Shown here piece after piece: positions 8,522 through 16,724 of a DNA stretch of 38,092 nt. Within the stretch, counting starts at the first letter, position 1, and every line of letters starts with the position of its first letter. The stretch lies in assembly GCA_035686365.1 (NCBI GenBank), contig DASRZM010000108.1, forward strand, positions 1-38,092. Direction: 5' to 3'. A program made the translations under genes and the position numbers. Below the pieces are notes generated by a model. It saw only the letters and a program-made list of their open reading frames with translations. It made no database searches and had not been told where the DNA came from. The stretch is from DASRZM01 sp035686365. Its GTDB lineage: Bacteria; Pseudomonadota; Gammaproteobacteria; Xanthomonadales; Xanthomonadaceae.

Positions 8522-8593
8522 GATCGCGGCCAACGGCCGCTCCTACAGGCAACGCCCACCGGAGCGGTGTAGGAGCGGCCGTTGGCCGCGATC
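8522..8593. repeat. GTAG-headed REP doublet
   Basis: A perfect 25-bp inverted pair, 8522-8546 and 8569-8593, spaced by 22 bases. Each unit starts (outward to inward) with GTAGGAGCGG and contains its own GCGGCC/GGCCGC hairpin. A 5' GTAG next to a short hairpin is the hallmark of REP sequences mobilised by RAYT transposases in related bacteria. It lies in the convergent gap between ctaB and the S9 peptidase gene, a usual REP location. Related units occur at 37775-37896. Confidence 0.85.
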
Positions 8594-8628
8594 ATCCGGG
8601 GCCGGACCTCCAACGATCAGAAGCGCGA

Positions 8629-8739
8629 GGGCCGTGCCCCGGTCCCGCGGTCCGGGGGCATTGGCGACAGGACGTCGCCAACGCAGGCTACAGGGACGTA
8701 CTTGCGCCGGCCCCGGACCGCGGGACCGGGGTACGGCCC
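8629..8739. repeat. Long-arm inverted repeat with internal hairpin
   Basis: Arms 8629-8657 and 8711-8739 are complementary at 28 of 29 positions and enclose 53 bases. The core contains a small hairpin, TTGGCGAC/GTCGCCAA. The layout closely matches 37627-37738, although the arm sequences differ. No coding frame is credible here. The remainder of the 8460-8824 gap (about 365 bases) shows nothing else I can name. Confidence 0.85.
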
Positions 8740-8824
8740 GGCCTACGGAGCGAAGCGCTTTCGCAGCGCGGCGGCACACGCGCGCCGCAAGGACATCGCA
8801 CTACCTACCCGGACTGCGATCGGG

Positions 8825-10816
8825 TCAGCGGTCGCCGCCCGCCACGGCCGCGCTGGCGGCTCGGCCGTCGAGCAGGTGCTTCTGCCAGAACATCATCATC
8901 GCGGCGCTGAACAGGTCCCGGTTGGGCTTCTTCCTGAAGCCGTGTCCTTCGTCCCGGAACAGCAGGTACCACACCTCGGTGCCGTTGCCGCGCACGGTGC
9001 GCACGATCTGCTCGCTCTCGGAGGCCGGCACGCGCGGGTCGTTGGCGCCCTGCGCCACCAGCAGCGGCGTGGAGATGCGCGATGCGCGCGTGGTCGGGGA
9101 GATTCTCTTCAGGAAACGGCGCATCTTAGGATCGCGCTCGTCGCCGTACTCGGCGCGGCGCAGGTCGCGGCGGTAGTCCTGGGTGTTCTCCAGGAAGGTC
9201 ACGAAGTTGCTGATTCCCACCACGTCCACGCCGGCCCGCAGGCGGTGGTCGTAGCGCGCGAGCGAGGCCAGCACCATGAAACCGCCGTAGGAGCCGCCGT
9301 ACACGCCCACGCGCCGGTGGTCGAGTTCCGGCCGCGCCTTGACCCAGTCCAGCAATGCGCCGATGTCGCGCACCGGATCCTCGCGCTGGTCGCCGTTGTC
9401 CAGCAGCAGGTAGCTGCGGCCATAGCCGTCTGAGCCGCGCACGTTGGGCACCAGCACCGCCACGCCGAGCTCGCGCACCAGGAACTGGATGTCGGGCGAA
9501 AACACCGGCAGCGCCTGCGACTCGGGCCCGCCGTGGATCTGGATCACCACCGGCACCGGCGCCTCGGCGCGGGCCGCGGGCGGCGCGTAGTAGAAGGCCG
9601 GGATCGTGCGGCGCTCGCCATCGACCGTGTCGAAGGTCCGGTAGCGGACCAGGGCCGGCTCGACCAGCTCCTCGCGGCGCAGCCCGCCCAGATCGCTCCA
9701 GGTCCAGCGCACCGGCGCATCCGCACCCTGGCCCAGCGACCAGGCGTCGCCCGGCTGCGCGGCGCTGCCAGCGGTGAAGGCGACCGACCTCCCGTCGGGC
9801 GAGAACGCAATCGGCGTGGCCACGCCGCGCGGCAGCGCCGGAAGCGGGAGCGGCTCGCCGCCGGGCAGTGCGATCAGGCGCGCCGTGGACCAGCCGTCCT
9901 GGTTGCTGACGAAGGCCACTCGGCTGCCGTCCGGCGAAACCACGAACGCCTTCACGTCCCAGTCGATGTCGGCGCTGAGCGTGCGCACCCGGCCGGTATC
10001 CAGGTCGCGCAGGCGCAGCCGCCGGAACTCGTCGTCCTGGTCGGAGGTGTACACCACGGCGCGGTTGTCCAGCGCGAATGCCAGCTGGGCGTGCGCTGCC
10101 GGGCGCTCGGGATCGTGCAGCGGGGTCAGTGCGCCGGTCTCCAGGTCCAGGACATACGCCTCGCTGTGGTTGATCGAGAGGTAGCGCTGCACCAGCAGGC
10201 GGCGGTCGTCGGAGGAGAAGTCCTGCGCGTACCAGGAGCCGCCCCGCTCGAGCAGGGCCCGTGACGGAGCGCCGTCCAGGCCGACGATGTGGATGTCGCT
10301 GTCGGTGCCGTTGCGCCGTGTGGTCGAGTAGGCGACGCGGTCGCCGGCGCTGCTCCACACCGGCTTCTCGTTGCGCGAGTCGCCGTCGGTCAGCATCTTG
10401 ACCTGGCGCGTGTCCAGGTCGAACCAGAACAGCTGCCAGAACTCGGACCCACCCACGTCGCGGCCGAACAGGAAGCCGTTGCGCCGCGGGTTGGCGCGCG
10501 CCATTGCAATGGATTCCTCGAAAAAGGTGAGCTGCTCGCGCGCCGCGCCGGGCGCGCGCACCCAGTGCACCTGGGTGGTGGCGGCGAAGCGGGTGAGGAC
10601 GAACTGGCCGCGGCCGTCGGCAACCCAGCCGGCCGACAACGCCGCGCGCGTGTTCTGGTAGGCATTGAGCCGCTCCCACATCGATTCCGGGATGGCCGGA
10701 ACGTTCTCGGCCACTATGGTGGCGGTCTCGCGCCGCTCGATGACGGTGGCGGCGAGGGCGGGCACGGCCAGTGCGCCCAGCAGCAGGGCGGCGCTCGGCA
10801 GCGGCATCAGGCGCAT
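8825..10816 (-). CDS. Exported S9 family prolyl oligopeptidase-like peptidase
   Basis: 663 residues. A signal peptide (MRLMPLPSAALLLGALAVPALA) indicates export. Residues about 60-370 form a WD/beta-propeller-like region with repeats such as VVSPDGSRVAFVS and AFSPDGRSVAFT; the C-terminal alpha/beta hydrolase domain carries the catalytic triad S509 (GGSYGGF), D593 (ANDPRVP) and H625 (DEGHGF). It probably cleaves peptides in the periplasm, of the acylaminoacyl/dipeptidyl peptidase type; the exact substrate cannot be read. GGAG six bases upstream supports this ATG. It follows dnaG on the same strand after 93 bases, where rpoD sits in many gammaproteobacteria. Confidence 0.93.
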   Translation of the reverse strand: MRLMPLPSAALLLGALAVPALAATVIERRETATIVAENVPAIPESMWERLNAYQNTRAALSAGWVADGRGQFVLTRFAATTQVHWVRAPGAAREQLTFFEESIAMARANPRRNGFLFGRDVGGSEFWQLFWFDLDTRQVKMLTDGDSRNEKPVWSSAGDRVAYSTTRRNGTDSDIHIVGLDGAPSRALLERGGSWYAQDFSSDDRRLLVQRYLSINHSEAYVLDLETGALTPLHDPERPAAHAQLAFALDNRAVVYTSDQDDEFRRLRLRDLDTGRVRTLSADIDWDVKAFVVSPDGSRVAFVSNQDGWSTARLIALPGGEPLPLPALPRGVATPIAFSPDGRSVAFTAGSAAQPGDAWSLGQGADAPVRWTWSDLGGLRREELVEPALVRYRTFDTVDGERRTIPAFYYAPPAARAEAPVPVVIQIHGGPESQALPVFSPDIQFLVRELGVAVLVPNVRGSDGYGRSYLLLDNGDQREDPVRDIGALLDWVKARPELDHRRVGVYGGSYGGFMVLASLARYDHRLRAGVDVVGISNFVTFLENTQDYRRDLRRAEYGDERDPKMRRFLKRISPTTRASRISTPLLVAQGANDPRVPASESEQIVRTVRGNGTEVWYLLFRDEGHGFRKKPNRDLFSAAMMMFWQKHLLDGRAASAAVAGGDR

Positions 10817-10909
10817 CGGGGTCTCCGCATCGACGTCTACCGGAGGCTAACCGCTGGGGGCGGTGGGTGCCAGTTCGGGGGGGCGTCGCAGCCGCGCTGG
10901 AATGCCCGC

Positions 10910-12631
10910 TCAGGCGCGCAGCTGGCGCTGGATGGCGACCAGCTCGCGTTTTTCCTCGGCGCTGAGCGTGGCGAACCGGTCCAGCAGCTGGCGTTCGCGC
11001 TGGGCCACCGTCTGAACTTCGAGCTTGGCCAGGGTGTCGTACCAGGCTTGCTGCCAACCGGCGCCGTCGCCGGGCTGGGACTGGGCGGCGAGCTTCTGCA
11101 GGGCGGGTGCTTCGTCGCGGTCGGCGAAGTGCTCGAGCAGGGCGCCGGTGGTGATGCCGGGGCGGGCACGGGCCAGGTCGATCAGTTCGATCAGCAGCGG
11201 CACACCGGGCTGGTCCAGCGCTGCGAAGGGCAGCGGGTCGGCCGCATCGGCAGCCAGCTGGGGTTGCTGCAGCAGCAGTTCGATGCCCGCGCGCACCAGG
11301 CTCCGGCGCGGCGGGGCGCCTCGGCGGGGCTGCGCCGGTGTGGCCGGGCCGGGCATCGCGGCGCCACCGGCCAGGCCCACGCCGGTGTGCTCGTGCAGGC
11401 GTTCGGCCATCAGGTCGCGGAAGGCGCCGTCGGGGATGGACGCGATCATCGGGCGCGCGCGCTCGGCCAGCCGCGCCCGCCCGTCCAGCGTGCCCAGGTC
11501 GGCATCGCGGGCCAGCTCGTCGAAGAAGAACTGCGACAGCGGCGTGGCCTGGCCGATGCGCCGCTCCAGGCCCTCGTGCCCCTCGCTGCGCACCAGCGAA
11601 TCGGGGTCTTCGCCTTCGGGCAGGAACAGGAAGAAGGCCTGGCGGCCGTCGCGCATGCGCGGCAGCACCGATTCGACCGCGCGCCATGCCGCCTGCCGTC
11701 CGGCACGGTCACCGTCGAAGCAGAAGTACACGTCCGGTGCGTTGCGGAACAGCAGCTCGGCGTGCTCTCGAGTGGTCGCAGTGCCCAGGGTCGCCACCGC
11801 ATGCTCGAAACCGTGCTGGAACAGCGCGATCACGTCCATGTAGCCCTCGACCACGATCAGCCGCAGGATCTTCGCGTGCGCGGCGCGCACCAGGTCCAGC
11901 GCGTACAGCTCCCGGCCCTTGTGGAACAGCGCGGACTCGGGCGAGTTCAGGTACTTGGGTCCGTCGCCGCCGCCGAGCAGCCGCCCGCCGAAGGCAATGG
12001 TGCGGCCGCGGCGGTCGTGGATCGGGATGACCAGGCGATCGCGGAACTTGTCGTAGACGCGGCCCGAATCGCTGCGCGAGAGCAGGCCGACCTCCAGCAG
12101 CAGCTGCTCGCGCGCCGGGTCCACGGCCAGTGCCGACTTCAGCGCGTCCCAGGCCTCGGGTGCATAGCCGATCCCGAAGCGCTCGATGGCCGCATCGTCC
12201 AGCCCGCGGCGCTGCGCATAGGCGCGGGCCTTGTCGCTGGCAGCGAACTGCTGGCCGAACCAGTGCCGGGCCGCCTCCAGCGTGGCGTACAGGACATCGT
12301 TGCGGTCGTCGTCGCGGTCGGGGGCCGGCCCGCCCTCGTAGGGCACCTCGACCCCGGCACGGCGCGCCAGCTCCTCGACGGCATCACGGAAGCCCAGCCG
12401 GTCGTACTCCATCAGGAAACGGATCGCGGTCCCGTGGGCGCCGCAGCCGAAGCAGTGGTAGAACTGCTTGGTCGGGCTGACCGTGAAGCTGGGCGAGCGC
12501 TCGTCGTGGAACGGACAGCGCGCCTGGTACTCGCGCCCGGCGCGCTTGAGCGGCACGCGCGATTCGACCACCTCGACGATGTCGATGCGGCCGAGCAGCT
12601 CGTCGATGAAGCGGTCCGGAATGCGCGCCAT
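10910..12631 (-). CDS. dnaG: DNA primase
   Basis: 573 residues. It makes RNA primers at the replication fork. The CHC2 zinc domain has C39, H42, C60 and C63; the catalytic core includes YDKFRDRLVIPIHD; the TOPRIM domain shows VVEGYMDVIALFQHG and the acidic FDGDRAGRQAAWRA. The C-terminal helical region would bind DnaB helicase. The ATG giving MARIPDRFIDELLGR is the family N terminus; a frame extending 29 residues further upstream is Arg-rich and rejected. It forms the usual cluster with yqeY (113 bases upstream) and rpsU. Confidence 0.96.
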   Translation of the reverse strand: MARIPDRFIDELLGRIDIVEVVESRVPLKRAGREYQARCPFHDERSPSFTVSPTKQFYHCFGCGAHGTAIRFLMEYDRLGFRDAVEELARRAGVEVPYEGGPAPDRDDDRNDVLYATLEAARHWFGQQFAASDKARAYAQRRGLDDAAIERFGIGYAPEAWDALKSALAVDPAREQLLLEVGLLSRSDSGRVYDKFRDRLVIPIHDRRGRTIAFGGRLLGGGDGPKYLNSPESALFHKGRELYALDLVRAAHAKILRLIVVEGYMDVIALFQHGFEHAVATLGTATTREHAELLFRNAPDVYFCFDGDRAGRQAAWRAVESVLPRMRDGRQAFFLFLPEGEDPDSLVRSEGHEGLERRIGQATPLSQFFFDELARDADLGTLDGRARLAERARPMIASIPDGAFRDLMAERLHEHTGVGLAGGAAMPGPATPAQPRRGAPPRRSLVRAGIELLLQQPQLAADAADPLPFAALDQPGVPLLIELIDLARARPGITTGALLEHFADRDEAPALQKLAAQSQPGDGAGWQQAWYDTLAKLEVQTVAQRERQLLDRFATLSAEEKRELVAIQRQLRA

Positions 12632-12744
12632 GGCCGGGCTAGGATGCCACGGCCCGGGTCGGCGCCGGCGCCCTCGGCGCCCGGCGCGCTCGACCAGCAG
12701 CGCGGTGGTTCCGCCCACGCCGGCCAGCGATCCAGCGGCGGGGC

Positions 12745-13191
12745 TCAGCCCGAAAGCTTCTGCCGCACCAGCGCCGAGGCCTGTCCCATGTCGGCTCGAC
12801 CGGCGATCATCGGCTTGAGCACCGCCATGACCTTGCCCATGTCCCTGGGGCCTTCTGCGCCGGACTCGCAGATGGCGGCGTTGACGGCGGCGGCCAGTTC
12901 GGCATCGCCCATCGGCTCGGGCAGGTAGGCCCCGATGACCTCGATCTCGAAGCGCTCCTGCTGCGCCAGGTCTTCGCGCCCGGCCTGCTCGTACTGCGCC
13001 TGCGAATCGCGGCGCTGCTTGAGCATCTTCTCGAGCACGGCCACGACCTGGGCGTCATCGAGCTCGATGCGCTCGTCGACCTCGCGCTGCTTGATCGCGG
13101 CCAGCACCAGGCGGATGACGCCCAGGCGCTGCTTGTGCCCGGCCCTCATCGCCGATTTCATGTCCTCGGTGATGCGCTGCTTCATCTGCAT
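12745..13191 (-). CDS. yqeY: GatB/YqeY domain protein
   Basis: 148 residues, the standard length for YqeY. The protein resembles the C-terminal domain of the amidotransferase subunit GatB and is thought to bind tRNA; its cellular role is not settled. Typical segments are MKSAMRAGHKQRLGVIRLVLAAIK, EKMLKQRRDSQAQYE, IGAYLPEPM and DMGKVMAVLKP. Two ATGs, MQM, lie at the start; I used the first, with GGAACGG ten bases upstream. A longer in-frame extension is encoded by the adjacent repeat and is rejected. Confidence 0.94.
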   Translation of the reverse strand: MQMKQRITEDMKSAMRAGHKQRLGVIRLVLAAIKQREVDERIELDDAQVVAVLEKMLKQRRDSQAQYEQAGREDLAQQERFEIEVIGAYLPEPMGDAELAAAVNAAICESGAEGPRDMGKVMAVLKPMIAGRADMGQASALVRQKLSG

Positions 13192-13240
13192 GACTGCATA
13201 TCCGTTCCGGAGACGCGCGAAGCCACTGCCCAACAAGGAA

Positions 13241-13388
13241 GGTCTGATCCAGTCCATCCTGGACTCGATCAGACTCGCCGAGTCCGGCACATGTCCGGAC
13301 CCGGCTCCGACGGATCAAGCACGCGCGTGCTTGATCCGCGAGCGCGCCATCCATGGCGCGCGAACCTCTGGACTTGTTCAGAGGTTCC
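13241..13388 (-). repeat. Composite hairpin repeat, copy B (full length)
   Basis: Full 148-bp copy, reverse orientation relative to copy D at 26921-27068, which has the same length. Read on the minus strand it holds five hairpins in order: GAACCTCTG/CAGAGGTTC; GCGCGCCAT/ATGGCGCGC; the perfect palindrome GATCAAGCAC/GTGCTTGATC; a GTCCGGACATGTG module; and GTCTGATCGAGTCCA pairing with TGGACTGGATCAGAC. It lies between rpsU and yqeY, inside a normally compact operon. Confidence 0.9.
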
Positions 13389-13395
13389 ACAATGC

Positions 13396-13429
13396 GAAAG
13401 GCCGGTCCGCTCGCACGGCACCGGCTTTC
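13396..13429 (-). terminator. Terminator-like hairpin after rpsU
   Basis: On the minus strand GAAAGCCGGT pairs with ACCGGCCTTTC (one bulge) around a 13-base loop. The right arm ends in TTTC but no long T tract follows, so termination may be partial. It lies about 75 bases past the rpsU stop and directly before copy B. Confidence 0.45.
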
Positions 13430-13501
13430 CAGCCAACCTATGCCAACCTTGGGGGTGCGTCCCGGCGACCATCCACGGGACGACCCGGAGCGCAACCGCG
13501 C

Positions 13502-13717
13502 TCAGTACATCCGACGGCGCTTGGTCACGTCGCGCGATACGCGGCGCTGGTGGCGCTTGACCGCGGCGGCGCGCTTGCGCTTGCGTTCCTGGGTCGGCTT
13601 CTCGTAGAACTCGCGCTTGCGCGTTTCGGCCAGTACGCCGGCCTTTTCGCAGGTGCGCTTGAAGCGACGCAGGGCAAACTCGAACGGCTCGTTCTCGCGG
13701 ACTTTGACGGAAGGCAT
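13502..13717 (-). CDS. rpsU: 30S ribosomal protein S21
   Basis: 71 residues, highly basic. It belongs to the small subunit and helps initiation. The whole length matches the family: PSVKVRENEPFEFALRRFKR at the start, FYEKPTQERKRK in the middle and an Arg-rich end RRRMY. A GGAGA just upstream supports the ATG. It is the first gene of the rpsU-yqeY-dnaG series, but a 310-base gap containing a hairpin and a 148-bp repeat separates it from yqeY. Divergent from tsaD. Confidence 0.97.
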   Translation of the reverse strand: MPSVKVRENEPFEFALRRFKRTCEKAGVLAETRKREFYEKPTQERKRKRAAAVKRHQRRVSRDVTKRRRMY

Positions 13718-13765
13718 GGGATCTCCGGTGGGCGACAGGACCCGGCGATACCGGGCGAGCCGCAT

Positions 13766-13795
13766 ATGATACCGTGCTCCTGCCACGGCCCGCAA
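13766..13795 (-). promoter_or_regulatory. Putative sigma-70 promoter for rpsU
   Basis: Read on the minus strand: TTGCGG, 18 bases, TATCAT. The -10 matches five of six consensus bases, the -35 only three. It lies about 50 bases before the rpsU start in the divergent gap shared with tsaD. Confidence 0.4.
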
Positions 13796-13879
13796 GCCGA
13801 ACCCGCACGCTAAGTCCATGATTCCATTCCCGAACCCCGGCCGCTGCGGCGCCCGGCGGCGTCCCTGCCCGGCGCCGGC

Positions 13880-14896
13880 ATGAAAGTCCTGGGCATCGAG
13901 ACCTCCTGCGACGAGACCGGCGTGGCCGTGTACGAGACCGGCCGCGGCCTGCTGGCGCATGCCCTGTACAGCCAGGTGGCGCTGCACGCCGACTACGGCG
14001 GCGTGGTCCCGGAACTGGCCAGCCGCGACCACGTGCGCAAGCTGCTGCCACTGGTGCGCCAGACCCTGGACGAGGCCCGGATCCCGGTGCACGCGCTCGA
14101 TGCGGTGGCCTACACGGCCGGCCCCGGGCTGGTCGGCGCCCTGCTGGTGGGCGCGGGCGCCGCGCGCGCCCTGGCCTGGGCGCTCCAGATCCCGGCAATC
14201 GCCGTCCACCACATGGAAGGCCACCTGCTCTCGCCGTTGCTGGAAGACGACCCGCCGCAGCCACCGTTCGTGGCGCTGCTGGTCTCGGGCGGCCACACGC
14301 AGCTGGTGCACGTGCAGGGGATCGGGCGCTACCGCATGCTCGGGGAGACGCTGGACGATGCCGCCGGCGAGGCCTTCGACAAGACCGCCAAGCTGATGGG
14401 ACTGCCGTACCCCGGTGGGCCGCAGCTGGCGCGGCTGGCCGAGTCCGGCCGGCCCGGGACCTACACTTTCGCGCGCCCGATGACCGACCGCCCCGGGCTG
14501 GACTTCAGCTTCTCCGGTCTCAAGACCCAGGTCCTGCTGGCCTGGCGCGACAGCGACCAGGCCGAGCAGACCCGCGCCGACATCGCCCATGCCTTCGAGG
14601 CCGCGGTCGTGGACACGCTGGCGATCAAGTGCGAGCGCGCGGTCGCGGCGACCGGCGCCCGCACGCTGGTCATCTCCGGCGGCGTGGGCGCCAACCGCCG
14701 CCTGCGCGAGCGTATGGACGCATGGTCGCAGCGCAGCGGCGTGGCGGTGCGCTTCCCGCGCCTGGAGTTCTGCACCGACAACGGCGCCATGATCGCCTTC
14801 GCCGGCGCCCTGCGCCTGGCCGTCGGCCAGCACGAGGACGCCGCGGTCCACGTCTACCCGCGCTGGGACATGGAGACATTGCCGGCCGTGGGATGA
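13880..14896 (+). CDS. tsaD: tRNA N6-threonylcarbamoyladenosine transferase TsaD
   Basis: 338 residues. It attaches the threonylcarbamoyl group to A37 of ANN-decoding tRNAs, working with TsaB, TsaE and TsaC. The start MKVLGIETSCDETGVAVY, the metal-binding HHMEGHLLSPL (His pair spaced by three), VSGGHTQLV, and the C-terminal ISGGVGANRRLRERM are the family motifs. It is an ASKHA-fold protein of normal length. The divergent arrangement with rpsU is widespread in gammaproteobacteria. Confidence 0.97.
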   Translation: MKVLGIETSCDETGVAVYETGRGLLAHALYSQVALHADYGGVVPELASRDHVRKLLPLVRQTLDEARIPVHALDAVAYTAGPGLVGALLVGAGAARALAWALQIPAIAVHHMEGHLLSPLLEDDPPQPPFVALLVSGGHTQLVHVQGIGRYRMLGETLDDAAGEAFDKTAKLMGLPYPGGPQLARLAESGRPGTYTFARPMTDRPGLDFSFSGLKTQVLLAWRDSDQAEQTRADIAHAFEAAVVDTLAIKCERAVAATGARTLVISGGVGANRRLRERMDAWSQRSGVAVRFPRLEFCTDNGAMIAFAGALRLAVGQHEDAAVHVYPRWDMETLPAVG

Positions 14897-15090
14897 GGCT
14901 GCCGCCCGCCGCGGACCCGCAGGGCCGCAGGCCCGGAGGGCGCGAGCACCAGCAGCCATCGGGACACGCCTGCCGCTTCGCATGCCTCGAGCCGGCCCTC
15001 CTGGACAGCCTTTCCGCACCCCTCCACAACACCCACGCATCGCCACCGTGTCCCCGGTAAGATCATCGCTCACGCCATCGACCCCTGCGT

Positions 15091-15444
15091 ATGGACACCG
15101 TCTTCATCGAAGGCCTGGAAGTGGAGTGCATCATCGGCATCTACGACTGGGAGCGCCGCGTGCGGCAGCCCGTGGTGCTGGATCTGGAAATGCGTTTCGA
15201 CAATCGCAGCGCCAGCGCGCGCGACCACATCGACGATACCCTCGACTACAAGGCCATCAGCAGGCGCCTGGTCGAGTTCGTCTCGCAGTCCGAGTTCGGG
15301 CTCGTGGAGACGCTGGCCGAGCGCTGCGCGGCGATCGTGACCGGCGAATTCGGCGTCGAACACGTGCGCCTGCGCCTGTCCAAGCCCGGTGCAGTGCGCG
15401 GCGCGCGCGAGGTCGGGGTCGTGATCGAGCGCGGCCGCGACTGA
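15091..15444 (+). CDS. folB: Dihydroneopterin aldolase
   Basis: 117 residues. It converts 7,8-dihydroneopterin to 6-hydroxymethyl-dihydropterin in folate synthesis. Family segments are VFIEGLEVECIIGIYDWERR (with the pterin-binding Glu), DTLDYKAISRRLVEFV, LVETLAERCA and the KPGA loop with the catalytic Lys. The product is the substrate of FolK, encoded two genes downstream. The 194-base gap after tsaD shows no clear feature. Confidence 0.95.
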   Translation: MDTVFIEGLEVECIIGIYDWERRVRQPVVLDLEMRFDNRSASARDHIDDTLDYKAISRRLVEFVSQSEFGLVETLAERCAAIVTGEFGVEHVRLRLSKPGAVRGAREVGVVIERGRD

Positions 15445-15457
15445 TACCCTGCACGCC

Positions 15458-16720
15458 GTGAGAGAGTTCGTCGATTCGCTGCGGCACAGCTTGGCCGGCG
15501 TGCCCGGAGCCTGGACCGCACTGTCGGTCGCGGCACTGATCGTGGCCGCCTGGCTGGCGTCGATCCTGGCCCGCAAGGTCATCGCACGCGGCGTGGCGCG
15601 GCTGATGCGGGCCTCGCCGATGCGCTGGGACGATGCCATCGCCGACCGCGGCGTGATCCACAGGATCGCCCACGTCGTGCCCGCGCTGCTCGTGTATGCG
15701 GGCATCGCCTGGGTACCGGAGTTGCCCGGGGGCGTAGCCACGGTGGTGCGCAACCTCGCCGTGGCCTACATCGTGCTGACCCTGGCACTGGCGCTCTCGG
15801 CGCTGCTCGCGGCCGTCAACGACGTCTACCTGCAGCGGCCCGATGCCGGGTCCAGACCGATCAAGGGCTACCTGCAGGTCGGCAAGATCGTGGTCTTCGT
15901 GTTCGCCGCGGTCCTGATCGTGGCCGTGCTGATCGAGCGCTCGCCGCTGCTGCTGCTCTCGGGCCTGGGCGCGATGACGGCGGTGCTGCTGCTGGTGTTC
16001 AAGGATACCATCCTGTCTCTGGTGGCCAGCGTGCAGCTGTCCAGCAACGACATGGTGCGCGTGGGCGACTGGATCCACATGCCGCAGGTGGGCGCCGACG
16101 GCGACGTGATCGACATGGCCCTGCATACAGTCAAGGTGCAGAACTGGGACAAGACCATCACCACGATTCCCACGCACCGGCTGATCAGCGAGAGTTTCCG
16201 CAACTGGCGCGGCATGAGCGAATCGGGTGGGCGCCGGATCAAGCGCGCACTGCACATCGACCAGGGCACGGTGCGATTCCTGGCCCTGGACGAACGCGAT
16301 TCGCTGAAGCGTTTTTCGCTGCTGCGCGACTACATCCAGCGCAAGCGCCAGGAGCTCGAAGAATGGAACCGGCAGCTCGCCGAAGCCGGTCAGGAACCGG
16401 TCAACACACGCCGGCTGACCAATCTGGGCACCTTCCGCGCCTACGTGGAAGCCTACCTGCGGCACCACCCGCGCGTACACCAGGGCATGACGCTGCTGGT
16501 GCGCCAGCTCGACCCCGGGCCCACCGGTCTGCCGCTGGAGATCTACTGCTTCACCAGCACCACGGCCTGGGGCGAGTACGAAGCGATCCAGGGCGATATC
16601 TTCGACCACCTGATCGCGATCGTGCCCGAGTTCCACCTGCGGCTGTACCAGCAACCCGGCGGCGTCGACCTGGAGCGCGGACTGGCACGGCTGGCGAGCG
16701 CGGCCGGCGCTCAGGGTTGA
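15458..16720 (+). CDS. MscS-family mechanosensitive ion channel
   Basis: 420 residues. A short N-terminal region is followed by about five membrane helices (to about residue 185), the MscS pore segment and beta domain (SVQLSSNDMVRVGDWIHMP, then VKVQNWDKTITTIPTHRL) and a long cytoplasmic C-terminal domain. Size and the large insertion after FRNWRGMSESGGRRIKR resemble the YbdG/MscM type, which opens under membrane tension and lets solutes out. The GTG start lies 13 bases after folB; the stop is four bases before folK. It is therefore embedded in a folate operon, with no obvious functional link. Confidence 0.9.
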   Translation: MREFVDSLRHSLAGVPGAWTALSVAALIVAAWLASILARKVIARGVARLMRASPMRWDDAIADRGVIHRIAHVVPALLVYAGIAWVPELPGGVATVVRNLAVAYIVLTLALALSALLAAVNDVYLQRPDAGSRPIKGYLQVGKIVVFVFAAVLIVAVLIERSPLLLLSGLGAMTAVLLLVFKDTILSLVASVQLSSNDMVRVGDWIHMPQVGADGDVIDMALHTVKVQNWDKTITTIPTHRLISESFRNWRGMSESGGRRIKRALHIDQGTVRFLALDERDSLKRFSLLRDYIQRKRQELEEWNRQLAEAGQEPVNTRRLTNLGTFRAYVEAYLRHHPRVHQGMTLLVRQLDPGPTGLPLEIYCFTSTTAWGEYEAIQGDIFDHLIAIVPEFHLRLYQQPGGVDLERGLARLASAAGAQG

Positions 16721-16724
16721 GCCG

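Noticed and set aside
8460..8824. Protein-coding gene in the ctaB-peptidase gap
   Set aside because: All open frames there run through inverted repeats and give Arg/Pro-rich peptides.
10289..12928. 879-codon open frame antisense to dnaG and the peptidase
   Set aside because: It is a low-complexity product of high GC content; dnaG and S9 motifs on the other strand are unmistakable.
13192..13290. N-terminal extension of yqeY
   Set aside because: It is encoded by repeat B; the shorter start gives the standard 148-residue protein.
13241..13388. CRISPR array
   Set aside because: The repeats are dispersed single elements over 37 kb with no regular spacers and no cas genes.
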